From contig OY783208.1 of NCBI GenBank assembly GCA_963678705.1, positions 9,591,282 through 9,655,281 on the forward strand: DNA of 64,000 nt. The letters are read 5' to 3'. Shown piece by piece: positions 33,607 through 45,678 of the stretch. Every line of letters starts with the position of its first letter. The first letter of the stretch is position 1. The stretch is from Panorpa germanica. Its lineage: Eukaryota > Arthropoda > Insecta > Mecoptera > Panorpidae. A program made the position numbers and the translations under genes. The notes under the pieces are model-generated. The model worked only from the letters and a program-made list of their open reading frames with translations, was not told the DNA's origin and made no database searches.

Positions 33607-33990
33607 TTTATTATAACAATTTTAACGTTACCTAAAAATTAAAATAAATTTTATCTCTACGAGAATATTAGCTACCGATAATAAACCTTAGTGATGTATA
33701 AAGTAAAACAAAATGAAAATAAGTGAGATTAAGTCAAAGTAATAGAAAAACTTTACTGCAATAAATTAATGGTTTGTAAAAGATAAGGAAAAAGTAATAA
33801 ATGAGTTTTTACTAATTTGCTGATTTATATTTAACAGTTTTGCTTCATTTTAATAAAAATAAGATGTAAAAAATGAAGTACAACAAATAATTTCTGAAAT
33901 AATAAAAACTTAAAATATCATAACATACCAAATAACTCACTGTACTCATTTATCCGATGCAGTTTCTTATCGTACAAAATTAACTAAATA
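33607..33990 (-). promoter_or_regulatory. Conserved 5' region of zinc-finger gene 2
   Basis: The complement aligns over its whole length with the 5' regions of gene 3 (45306-45678 and 54703-55075). The best kept block is AACTGCATCGGATA (complement within 33951-33972), 345-366 bases before the ATG in both genes. A polypyrimidine-AG lies about 25 bases before the ATG, consistent with a 5' UTR intron. Promoter function is inferred from conservation only. Confidence 0.5.
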
Positions 33991-36231
33991 AGACTTATAA
34001 GCAGTGTGTTGTAGTTTTGTGCTATCTCTTCAAAAACTGTTAAATTAAAGTAATTTAGGTGCTGTCAACTTGAAGCACAACTCAGACTGTGAACTGTGAA
34101 CAAATCATTCCAATCAATTTTATCAGTTTACGGCAGGGAGAGGGGAAACACGAGAAAGATATACTTTCTTCTCTTTCAACCCAAACCACCTTGACCATGC
34201 ATTAAAACCTAAGTATTACTATTTTACAAGATTTGACATAAGCACGTGTATACAGTTTCTGTATTTAATTGTTGTTTATGATTTATTTTGATATATATTT
34301 ATAAGCATGCCATTCTATAAATCTTCTTCCGAGTTGCACCTTATATTAACAAAGCAGTTAATAATATATAAGCACGGAATGCAGCTGAGATAATACGTAA
34401 TCTGCATATACAAATATGCCCTTAAAACTATTTCTAATATGTAGATACTATAACTAAATCTTTAATATCGTGTACTTATTTAGTATTATCTAAAATTTTA
34501 TTTAAATCTTTTTTTATTCCTTTTGTTCTTTATTTTCTAATATTATTAATAAAATATAATGTAAACAATCAATAAACTGTTTTATTTATGAATAAATTTA
34601 ATTTTATAATTTATGTGTGAATTGCAGGTTGCATGGTATAGGCGCATCATGTCCCGGATGGTAATACGTAACTCGGACAAATTATTGGGAAATAAGTTTA
34701 TAGTAAGTAAACAGTCCATTCTATATTTTGTGGTTTGTGCTTAAATACATTTAATCATTATTATTCATCATTGTGCAAACATTTCCACTTCCGTAACCAA
34801 AAGTTAGTTCAATGGGCTTGTGTCCTCATTTTTTAGTGGTCGATTTTTCAATTGTTGATTGAAATTGATGTTAATAAATGTGTATTGGCGTGTCTACTTT
34901 ATTAATTATCTAGATATTGATAAAGATATAGTAATTAAAAATTTAAATTGTAGTTTTAGCGCTAGAAATAGTCGGCCATATTTGTATGACGTGAAATGCA
35001 TTTTAACGTCAGTTATTTGTTGAGTAGGTCAGTGCTGTGGTAATGTTCTGTAGCTGTTGGTAGTCAAATAATCAAGTCAAATCAAAAAATAATAAGTTTT
35101 TATTTTATTTAAGCCTGCTATGGCAGACATAATATTGAAATTTTATTGTTCCTTGAAATAGCTGTAAATAATATTTGATATTTTGATATATAAATACATG
35201 TGATTTATGATCTGTAAGGTTGGTAACCTTACACAAGGATTGTGATATCACTTGCACTTGGAATGTGTACAACGTTGAATCCCTTTAATAACTAAAGAGA
35301 CAAAATGACTTTTTTAATTGTTAATATCTCTTAACATATAAGGAGTTATTAAAAAATAATTGAACATTTGAGGTTCTAGTATCCCACTTTATCAATATAT
35401 AGTACACTTTTATAGAAATTAAGACATAGGACACAAGCCCACTGCAAAATCCTCTATTATGCTATTGGTACCAATTCTATAGTCACGAAACACGGCTCAA
35501 CATTGCTCGTTTTTCTTTTTCGTTGGAAACTTTGTTGTGATGCGCGACTAGAGTGAAACAAGTTTGCAATCAGTTCTCCCGTGTGCGGACGGCCTTAGAC
35601 AGCTCTATATCCGGTGTCAGTGAGACCGGTAGTTTTAGACACCATGTATCTGTTTAAAGTTCGAGTTTTGTTTTAATGCGTATGATTTCGTTCGTTATCC
35701 TAGTAGATTATGACGTCACAAATTTAAAAAAATATCATAAGCAATATAATTTATTTTTCGTTTTATATCAGAATATTATATTAAAACATTATTATCAACG
35801 TAACAGTTGCTGTAGCTTTGACGTTTAATTCTGTATCTCTTTTGCACTTCTCTTGTTTAAGACTGATTGTAATGTGTTTTAAATGGTAGTGAGAAGGAAG
35901 GTGAGTAAGGAATAACGTCAACTGGAGTCATTTTTTGTAAATTATGACCCCTTTAATTATGAAAAAGAAAAGAATTACTACTTCAATCGCTGATATCTTC
36001 TAAAAACCTGCTTTACACCAGAATTAATAATATACATACTTTATAGTCGCACTAAAGTACATGTCTAAACTATCTAGCAATTTGGAAGCATCTTTCATTT
36101 ATACAGTTTGCAAACTACGTTGCGTTACGGACCAGAAAGACCTGCACCTGTAAATGAGTATTACATGCATTCCAGCATTAAAAATATTTTCATTTCACAG
36201 TCCTTGAAGAGGCAGAACAAAACTGCTACAC
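33991..36231. other. Non-coding stretch left of the LINE
   Basis: AT-rich, no gene. It holds a 14-bp inverted repeat TGGGCTTGTGTCCT at 34813-34826 and 35428-35441 (complement), perhaps the ends of a small DNA transposon. A stretch at 35500-35592 has weak similarity to the Gypsy LTR at 9946-10024. Confidence 0.4.
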
Positions 36232-36245
36232 ATTGCATGTTTATT
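36232..36245 (+). repeat. LINE target-site duplication, left
   Basis: ATTGCATGTTTATT, repeated exactly at 45292-45305 after the poly(A) tail. Confidence 0.9.
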
Positions 36246-36441
36246 GTTGGATAGTCAAAGTGTTCAGTTCAGTTTATAAAGTCATTCTTCATATTTAATA
36301 TAATATTAATTGTATTATTTATAAGTTGATAGTTATAGTGCCAGTAACATTGATGTAATATGAATATTCTTCTTTCTACACGGTATTCGTTTGAAATAAA
36401 TAAATATTAGAGGTAGCAACAAGACTCCTCCCAAGGGGAGG

Positions 36442-37743
36442 ATGATGCGTTCCCCGCCTACTACGCATACCAACCAGCAGCATTCTGGCCCAGTTCAAAG
36501 ATGCATAGAACCAGAAATAAATATAGAAAATATAGAAAATGCAGAGGCAAAAAAATGGCAACTAGCATGGGAAGAAGAGAGGAAACAAAGATCCATACTT
36601 GAGGAAACTGTGAAAGAATTAAAGCAGCAAGTAAGGGAACTACAAGACAAAGCTCAAGAAATTAAACCATCGCACAAGGCTGGAAATATTTCAGTGAGAA
36701 ATGAAGAAGTGGAACAATATGGAACAGATGAAGATGAAGTAATTCGGGAGACCGACTGGATCTTTAAGAGAAAATCAAAGAAGCGAAAAGCAATCGCATC
36801 ACCAGACGACATCACACCAGAAAAAGAGGTAAACTCAAGAAAATTAGAGGACGTTAACAAAATTGAAAATACCCAACAAAAACAAAATAATAGTAACCGT
36901 CCTCCACCTATAAATGTAGCGGGGGTAGAGGAGTACAAAACATTGTTTTAGATAATAAAAAGAAGTACAGAACAAGAATGCAAAGTCACTTCTTTAAGCA
37001 ACAATGCCTGGAAGATAAATACCCCTGATCATAATGCGTACAGAGCATTAGGCGCCCAACTAAATGATAAGAAACTTCAATGGCATACTTATGAGGATAA
37101 AAACGAAAGAACAATTAAAGTCATGGCTAAAGGGCTGCATCCATCATGCGACAAAAATGATATCATTGAAGATCTTAAAGGGAAAGGATTAAAAGTGCTG
37201 GATGCAATCAACATAATCAAAAAAGAAATAAACGAGAAACGAGAGACTACGAAGCGGGGACTACCGCTATTTATGCTAACTTTTGACAATAAGGAGAGTA
37301 TAGACAAAATATATGAAATAAGAAACATGCTAACTATAGTAGTAAAAATAGAACCGCTTCGTAAAAACACACGTTTAATACCACAATGCAAGAGGTGTCA
37401 GGAGTTTAATCACACTCAAAGCTACTGCAATAAAGATCCACGATGTGTGAGATGTGCTGGAAAACACAATACCATATCTTGTACAGTAAGTAGAAAGACG
37501 ACTCCCATATGCATCAACTGTAAAGGTAATCATCCAGCTAGCTACAGAGGGTGTGTAGTAGCCATGGAACTTCAAAACAGAAGGGACAATATTACAAAGC
37601 AGAAGAAGCAAGTACAAGTACAACGAAGGTATACACAGGAAAAGGAGATTCAACCTGCAAATATACAAGCAAGTAGCGCAAGCAGCGAAGCGCCTAAAAC
37701 ATACAGCCAGATTGCCAGCGGTAGAGAAGAAAAAGAACAATAG
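36442..37743 (+). pseudogene. LINE ORF1 (nucleic-acid-binding protein with CCHC knuckles)
   Basis: Starts MMRSPPTTHTNQQHSG. A coiled-coil-like stretch (WEEERKQRSILEETVKELKQQ) lies near residues 35-70. An in-frame TAG at 36949-36951 interrupts it, but the same frame continues without a break through AKGLHPSCDKNDI to three CCHC-type knuckles (CKRCQEFNHTQSYC, CVRCAGKHNTISC, CINCKGNHPASYRGC) and stops at 37743. In Jockey elements this protein binds the LINE RNA and DNA. Only the stop breaks it. Confidence 0.85.
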
Positions 37744-37863
37744 AAGGAATGCTAAATCAAATTCTTAACAATATGAACGAGCAGCAAAATGTAAACAAAC
37801 AAATCTTTGAGAAAATACAAAAACTACAAACTGGTTTGATAACAATGCGACAAGGAAACAGAA

Positions 37864-40533
37864 ATGAATAACGTAATTACAATAGCTGCCTGGAATGCCA
37901 ACGGATTGCAAGGACGGATTCACGAATTAGAACTATTTATGCATCTTAAAAAAGTTGATATATGCCTTGTGTCCGAAACACATTTCACACGGGAGTCGTA
38001 TATCAAGCTCAATAATTATCGCATTTACAAATCAAATCATCCAGCAAATAAAGCGAGGGGAGGAACAGCTATAATTATTCACGAAAGAGTAAAACACAAT
38101 GCAGAAGTAAACATTGAAATAGAAGAAATGCAAGTTACAACAATTTCAATGAAAATACAAAACCAAGCATTCAAAATTGCAGCCATATATTGTCCACCAC
38201 GATATAATCTTAAAAAACAAGACTATTTAAATCTCTTTAAAACTCTAGGCAACAAATTTATCATTGGAGGAGATCTCAACGCCAAAAACACTTTCTGGGG
38301 CTCTCGCTTAACCACGGCCAAAGGAAAGGAGCTCTATCAGGCAGGTTGCGATTATAAGTGTGAGTTCCAATCCACGGGAATGCCAACGTACTGGCCAACA
38401 GATAATGAAAAAAATCCAGATCTCATTGACTTCTATATAACAAAAGGGCTCTCAAGAAACTACATGCACATAGGTAGTGATGAAACAATATCATCGGATC
38501 ACACACCGATCATACTCACCATTAGTAGTTCAATAATAATGAGAAGTACTCCACCAAGTCTCATTAACCATAAAACAGACTGGGAAGGATACCGTAAAGA
38601 TCTCGAACAAGATATAAATTTACAAATACCGCTGAAAACACCTAAAGAACTGGAAGACGATGTTGACATTTTAGTAAAAGCAATTCAAAATGCGGCATGG
38701 CGAAATTCTCCAAAAATAAAAGTAAAAGAAAATTTTAATATCAATTTTCCAAAAGAGGTTAGAGAACTTGTCAACAAAAAAAGAAAAGCTAGAAAGAAAT
38801 GGCAAATTACTAGAGCACCCCAGGACAAAACCATTCTAAATACATTAGCTAATAGCTTAAAAGAACTGCTGAAAGAAATCAAGAATGAAAACTTTGCTTG
38901 GTACCTGAGAAAGCTCTCTGCAAACAAGGAAACGGACTACTCATTATGGAAAGCAGCGAAAGCATTGAAGATGCCGAAAAACCTGAACCCACCCATCAAA
39001 ACAGAAGACGGATCATGGATGGTCAACAACAAGCAAAAAGCAGACCTATTCGCTGAATATTTAGAGAAAACATTTAAGCCATATCCTCGACAGACTACCG
39101 AAGAAGACATCGCTCGCACTGCAAAAAAAGACAACCTCAAAATTCTTCCAGTAACTCTCAAAGAACTAAAACACATAATTAAGACCGATTTGAATGCCAA
39201 AAAAGCCCCGGGATTTGACCTTATAACGGGTAAGGTAATTAAAGAATTACCGGATATAGCACTGAGAAAACTCCTACATCATTTTAATGCAGCTATCAGA
39301 CTTCTATACGTCCCTAGCCAATGGAAAGTAGCTGAAGTTATAATGTTACTTAAACCAGGTAAACCACCAAATGAAGTCACGAGCTATCGGCCAATTTCAC
39401 TACTGCCAGTTATTTCTAAAATATTTGAAAAACTTCTCCTGAAAAGGTTGAAGCCAATAATATATGAAAGAAGGCTAATTCCGGATCATCAATTCGGATT
39501 TAGAAATAAACACACGACAATAGAACAGGTTCATCGAATAACTAATATCATCGAAAAAGCACTTGAAACGCAACAAATATGTTCCAGCGTCTTTCTGGAT
39601 GTGGCACAGGCGTTTGATAAAGTATGGCACCAAGGACTAGAACACAAATTGCAAAAGGATTTACCTGCTGAATGGTACCTCATTCTCAAATCCTATCTAA
39701 AAGGTAGACATTTTAGAGTTAAAATAGAAGATGAGTACTCTGAGATGAAGCAAATAAAAGCAGGAGTGCCCCAGGGTAGCGTCCTTGGACCAGTTTTGTA
39801 TTTACTATATACAAGGGATATTCCACAACCTGAGAATGCCACAATAGCTACCTTTGCAGATGACACTGCAATAATGGTTACTGGGAAGAAAGAAGAAGAA
39901 GTGAATAGTAAACTGCAGCAATCGCTTAATGAGGTTTATAAGTGGACAAAGAAATGGCGAATTTAGCTGAACGAAGCCAAATCAACGCACATAAATTTTA
40001 CAAACAGGAAAACTATTCCTTTCGCAGTTACCCTCAACTCACAAACAATACCTTACTCCAACACGGCGAAATACCTAGGTATGACACTAGATGCGAAGCT
40101 CAAGTGGAAGGAGCATGTCAAAATGAAAAGAGAGCAGCTAAATATTAAACTCAGAAAAATGCATTGGTTAATGGGAAGGCACTCACAGCTGACCGTGCAT
40201 AACAAGCTGGTATTATACAACCAAATACTGAAACCCATTTGGACCTATGGTATACAACTGTGGGGTTGTACCAAGAAAACCAATTTGAAGAAAATACAAA
40301 CGTTTCAAAATAAAGTACTGCGTAGTATTACAGATGCGCCAAGGTACATCAGAAATGAAAATCTACATAGTGACTTAAAGATGCCCACCGTAGACGATGA
40401 AATCAAGAAGGCAGCGAGTAGACATTTGCTACGTCTACAAGACCACCACAACAATGAAATATTGCAGTTACTCGATACGAGAACAGATCTGCGTAGATTG
40501 AAGAGGACCAAGCCTCAAGACCTGACCCTGTGA
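37864..40533 (+). pseudogene. LINE ORF2 (endonuclease and reverse transcriptase)
   Basis: Residues 1-220: APE-like endonuclease (AAWNANGLQGR, VSETHFT, IIGGDLNAKNTFWGS, SDHTPIILT). The middle is a linker; from about residue 440 the RT: KAPGFDLITGKVIKELP, YRPISLLPVISKIFEK, FLDVAQAFDKVWH, GVPQGSVLGPVLYLLY and the catalytic FADDTAIM. An in-frame TAG at 39964-39966 follows WTKKWRI. The same frame continues into LGMTLDAKLKWKEHV and the C-terminal IWTYGIQLWGC region, ending at 40533. The order is that of the Jockey clade. A copy of 39871 onwards recurs at 49274. Confidence 0.9.
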
Positions 40534-41270
40534 TATCTACCACTGTACCACACAATAAGAAGTGTGTAGTATAAATCTTTCGGAACTAGTCAGTGGATTG
40601 GATCTGGAATACGTATTGTACTTATCTTTATCTATATATATAAAACAAAGACGGGTTTGTTGCAACACTTATAACTCGAGATCTGCTGAACCAATATTCA
40701 TGGTTATTGATTCGTTGGATTTGTCTTCGCCCTGAATAGCATAATACATCTTAAAAACAATGAAAATATATAAAACAAAGACGGGTTTGTTACAACACTT
40801 ACAATAGCATAATACATCTTAAAAACAATGAAAATTCGAAATTTAAAAACCTCGACAATGAAAACTCGATACTTAATCATTTCAATAAATGCTGATTTGT
40901 CTATTTCATGTCAAACATTTGTTGTCATGACAACATGTTGTAACAACTATTCATGTGTGCGTTCAGAAATTTATTTTTTGTAAAATGTGTCGAAAGTTCA
41001 GGTACTGTTATATTTGTTTGTTTTAGACATTAATTTGTGTAAATTATTTATTAATTATTTAATTTTTAATTTCAGAAAATAATACCTAAGATTTATTGTA
41101 CAGGTTAACAAAAGTGTAAATGTCTTTTTATAGGTTATCTATAACTATAATTTTTCTTGATAGGCTATTTATATGTAGTGCTTATATACTCTTTGAGCTA
41201 TTGTCTATGTCTCGAAAGTGGTTTTTTGTGGTTTTATGCGAGTGCACATTCAGTATTAATATTAATAACT

Positions 41271-43202
41271 ATGCCGCGTCCTAGAAGATCTACTCTTTCC
41301 CAGCGGAGCCGTAATGCAATTAGGCAACGGAATATTATCTGATGAAGAACGAGAAATTGCACGAGAAGAGCGCCGCGTTAGTATGGAGCAAAGAAGGGCC
41401 TTAGTTCGTGCTTCTCAAACACAAGAGCAAAGAAGCCCGTGAAACGGCTAGGTTAGAAACGAGAAATCGTCGAGCTTATCGTACAGATGAACAGAGGAAT
41501 AATCTTCGAAGTGCAAGAAGAAATGGTTCAAGTATTGATTTGAATCGAGCAGCGTTTCTATATGATTGCACCATCGACTACAGCTTGCATCGTTTAGTTT
41601 GCATTGGTCCAATGGACGTTGTTTGCCAGCATTGTGGAGCATTGAGGTTTGCTGGTAAAACGCCTGGTTTGTGCTGCCTTAGTGGTAAAGTGAAATTGCC
41701 ATCATTGGTCCCGCCACCAGAGCCATTGTGCTCCCTGCTTTATGGCGAAACACTAGAATCACGACATTTTCTAGCGAACACTCAAAAATACAATGTCTGT
41801 TTCCAAATGACTTCATTTGGGGCGGAAATTATCGAAGAACACGGATATAATAAGACATTTAAGGTAATTTACGTTAAAAACTATATTTTCTATGATTGTA
41901 AAAAAAATCTGGAATGTAGTTTGTTAGATTTCTGTATTTGGCATGTTATTATTTGAAAAAAAAAAGTGTTTGTAAAAAAAGTGTTTGTAAATCTAACTAT
42001 AACTTTGACTTTACAGATTCAAGGCCAGATTTGCCATCGCATTGGATCATTGCAACCTATAGAAGATGCACAGCATAAATTCTTGCAAATATACTTCATG
42101 GGCAATATGGAAGAACAACTTGACCGGCGTCAAGGGATCAACACAGCTACGAAAAGAGCAATTCTCCAAGATCTGCAGCAAATGCTTTATGAACATCATG
42201 CATTGGTCAGGCTGTTCAAGACTGCTTTAGAGCGCATGCCAAGTGATGACTATAAAGTTGTGATCAGAGCAGATAAAAGACCAGCTGGAACACATTAACG
42301 CACATTTAATGCTCCAACAATCGATGAAGTGGCAATCCTGATTGTTGGTGAAAACTTGGAAACACGTGATATTGTACTTACACGACGCAATACTGGGCAA
42401 CTACAAAGAATATATGAAACACACCGTTCATATGACGCGTTACAATACCCGCTGATGTTTTGGCAAGGAGACGATGGATATCACTTTCATATCAAAATGA
42501 TTAATCCATTGAATGGTAAGATCAATATTGTTGTTTTCATTTAAACTTGATATACATTTTATTCTGTTTGCTTTTAGTACCCAAAAAAAGTTGTAATTTC
42601 TAATTTAGTAATGAGTAGCTGTAAGAGTCGTTAACCTATTAGGGGTTCTAAAATACAATTTTTACTGCATTTGTTCCAGGTGAGGAAACTACCAAGAAGG
42701 TTAGTTCAATGAATTATTACGCATATCGTTTGATGATTCGTGAAAATTCTGACAATTATTTGTTGCGATTTCGTCGACTGCTTCAACAATATTGCGTTGA
42801 CATGTACGTTAAAATCGAAACGGAGCGCCTGACTTTCATTCAGTTGAATCAAGTTAAATTGCGTTCAGAAGAGTATATTCATTTACGCGATGCAATTAGC
42901 ACAGAAGGAGATTCAGAAAATGTTGGTCTATTTTACCGGCGACATACACAGGTAGCCCGCGTCATTTGCATGAATATGCGCAAGATGCAATGACATATGT
43001 TCGTCATTATGGTCGGCCAGATCTATTCATTACATTTACAAGTAATCCGAAATGGATAGAAATTATCCAATTGCTGCTTCCCGGACAAACATCAAGTGAT
43101 CGACACGACATCACCGCACGTGTTTTCAGGCAAAAAATTCGGTCACTAATGAATTACATTGTTAAGCAACACGTCTTTGGGAATACTCGATGCTGGATGT
43201 AT
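41271..43202 (+). pseudogene. Helitron B N-terminal replicase region
   Basis: Counterpart of 430-2361 in copy A, with the same frameshifts, the same two introns (41864-42016 and 42516-42679) and the same loss of the HUH nuclease after RCWMY. It carries in addition a TAA at 42296-42298 where copy A has GAA; copy C shares it. Confidence 0.8.
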
Positions 43203-44908
43203 ATATACGCACATTATTTGCTATCATCATTTCGACATGCTTTCCATCGAACCCACGTGACCTATGGAACAAATACAAAGATAACATGTCTGAAGATATT
43301 TTACATCGAATTCGCGTCAGCTCAAGAAATTCCGATCTTGAGGTGAATGAGGAGATGCATAAGCAGACTTTGCTCTTGATCGAAGATATGTGTTACCTCA
43401 TGTGCTGCAGTTTGTTAGTTAGGTTAGGAATGCCAGCGCCAGATCGCGGAATGAATGACGCATTTAATAGAGAATTGGAACGTGAACGTGAATATGATCC
43501 ACATGAACTAATCCAATCAGTCCAAACGAATGTACCTCTGTTGAATCCTAAGCAGAGGGAAGTCTATGATACACTGATTAATGCAATTGATGATGGAAAT
43601 GGCGGCTTATTTTTTTTGGATGCCCCCGGTGGAACTAGGAAGACATTCCTTATATCATTGATTTTGGCCACTGTACGTGCGAGATCCGAAATTGCGGTAG
43701 CAATGGCTTCTTCTAGAAAAGCGGCCACATTGTTAGACGGACGCCGTATGGCTCACTCAGCGTTAAAACTGCCATTAAACCTTCAAACTACTGAACAACC
43801 GACATGTAACATTTCGAAACACTCCGCAATGGCCAAAGTTTTAGTAGCATCAAAAATCATCATATGGGACGAATGCACAATGGCGCACAAACGCGCATTG
43901 GAAGCACTAGACCCAACATTAAAAGATCTGCGCAATGACTCGAGATGTTTTGGTGGTGCAATGATTTTATTATCTGGCGATTTCCGACAAACACTACCAG
44001 TCATTCCAAGATCTACTGCTGCCGACGAAATAAACGCTTGCCTCAAAGCATCAAATCTGTGGCGATATGTAAAGAAACTTCAACTGTCTGTAAATATGAG
44101 AGTTGCATTGTTGAACGATCTATCTGCTGATGATTTCTCGAAGCAATTGCTGACTATCGGTAATGGCCGTGTTCCTGTTGACAAATCGAGCGGTTTGATT
44201 TCATTTCCTCCAAATGTTTGCAATTTTGTATCATCAAAAAACGAGCTTATCAACTAAGTATTCCCGGATATCATTGCTAATTACAAAAATACTAAATGGT
44301 TAAGTGAGCGAGCAATTTTGGCCGCTAAAAATAAAGATGTAGATGACCTCAATTTTATAAATCAAAATCAAATCGTAGGTACTCTGTATTTATTCAAATA
44401 TATCGACTGTGTAACAAACGAAGAAGAAGCCACTAATTATCCAAGTGAATTTTTAAACTCCTTGGATGTGCCTGGTTTACCACCGCACAATTTAAAACTT
44501 AAGGTTGGCTCGGTAGTCATCATGCTTAGAAATTTAAACCAACCAAAACTGTGCAATGAAACGCGTTTGGTGATAAAAAAACTGATGAGTAATGTGATTC
44601 ACGCGTCGATACTTAAAGGAAAATTTAAAGATGAGGAAGTTCTTATTCCAAGGATTCCGATGATCCCAACGGATATGCCATTTGAGTTTAAACGAATTCA
44701 ATTCCCGATTCGTCTTGCCTTCGCCATGACGATCAACAAATCACAGGGCCAATCCTTGACTATTTGTGGCCTCAATCTAGAAAATGCATGTTTTTCTAAT
44801 GGTCAATTGTACGTGGCATGCTCACGTGTCGGCAAACCATCCGCTTTATTTGTTCTTGCGCCTTACCAAAAAACAAAGAATGTCGTTTACCACAAGGTGC
44901 TTGAATGA
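43203..44908 (+). pseudogene. Helitron B PIF1-like helicase region
   Basis: Counterpart of 2362-4067. The same Arg occupies the Walker A position (AGG at 43637-43639) and the same TAA precedes the C-terminal motifs (44255-44257). Codon 43361-43363 is AAG (Lys) where A and C have AAC (Asn). Confidence 0.85.
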
Positions 44909-45291
44909 AAATCCCATTAATGAATTAATCCGAGTGTATTCCAATCTGCACAACATAGTTTTCAATCATTTTTTTCTGACATGAGTTTGAATTACTTAAT
45001 TATTATTTTTTTTTTAATTTTTATTCTCATTCTGTATGTTTTCATCATCATTCATCATAATAAAATACTTTTATGTTTCTATCTATAATAATAAATATTA
45101 TTTTGTATCATTGTATTACGTTCATCAAAGCCTAAATTAGTTCAGCTAAAAGGTAACACGACATTCATTGACTGTTAGGCGGTACGAAGTTCGCCGGGTC
45201 AGCTAGTTATATATAAAAATTGCTAGATAAGCAAATTTGCTTAGTTGTAATTACCTTGTAAATAATAAAAAAAAAAAAAAAAAAAAAAAAA

Positions 45292-45305
45292 ATTGCATGT
45301 TTATT
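45292..45305 (+). repeat. LINE target-site duplication, right
   Basis: ATTGCATGTTTATT directly after the A-run; matches 36232-36245. A copy also lies at 54689-54702 as part of the tandem duplication. Confidence 0.9.
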
Positions 45306-45678
45306 ATTTAGTTAATATTGCACGATAACAAACTGCATCGGATATCAAAGGATATAGTGTATTTAATGGGTAATGACATTTTAAGTTCTTATTATTTGTT
45401 CTAATTTTTTCTTTATTCCTATTTTTACTATAATGAACTAAACCTGTTAAATATAAATTAGAAAATTAGTAAGAACTCATTTATTTATTTTTCTTATGTT
45501 TTATAAATCATTAATTTATTACTAAAAGTTAATATTTTAAATTTTAAAGTTTTGACTTAACCTCACTTACTTTCAAATTGTTTTACTTTATTCATCACTA
45601 TTGTTTTTTACAGGTTGCTCATGCTCTTAGAGATATTTTTTTTTATTTTTAGAAAACTTTAAAATTGCTTACAATAAA
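45306..45678 (+). promoter_or_regulatory. Conserved 5' region of zinc-finger gene 3 (left copy)
   Basis: Aligns with the complement of 33607-33990 upstream of gene 2. AACTGCATCGGATA lies within 45323-45344. A splice-acceptor-like TTTTTACAG ends at 45613 and a second AG (TTTTTAG) lies about 28 bases before the ATG. The LINE inserted just left of this region. Promoter or 5' UTR intron status is inferred. Confidence 0.5.

Larger units (their letters stand above)
40631..45206 (+). mobile_element. Helitron copy B, nuclease-deleted, inserted in the LINE 3' UTR
   Basis: Starts TCTATATATATAAAAC after host A (40630) and ends with the GGCG/CGCC hairpin and CTAG (45203-45206) before host T, so the target is an A|T dinucleotide as usual for Helitrons. 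4576 bp. The sequence TATATAAAACAAAGACGGG at the 5' end recurs about 129 bp further in. Coding parts are as in copy A. It is the only interruption of the LINE. Confidence 0.92.
36246..45291 (+). mobile_element. Full-length Jockey-type LINE, split by Helitron B
   Basis: LINE sequence is 36246-40630 plus 45207-45291, about 4470 bp; the 4576 bp between are Helitron B. The left end follows the 14-bp target duplicate and the right end is a run of 26 A before the second duplicate. Two open regions follow the Jockey layout: ORF1 with CCHC knuckles, and ORF2 with endonuclease and RT. Each has one in-frame stop. It inserted in the 5' region of zinc-finger gene 3, about 390 bases before the ATG. Confidence 0.92.
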
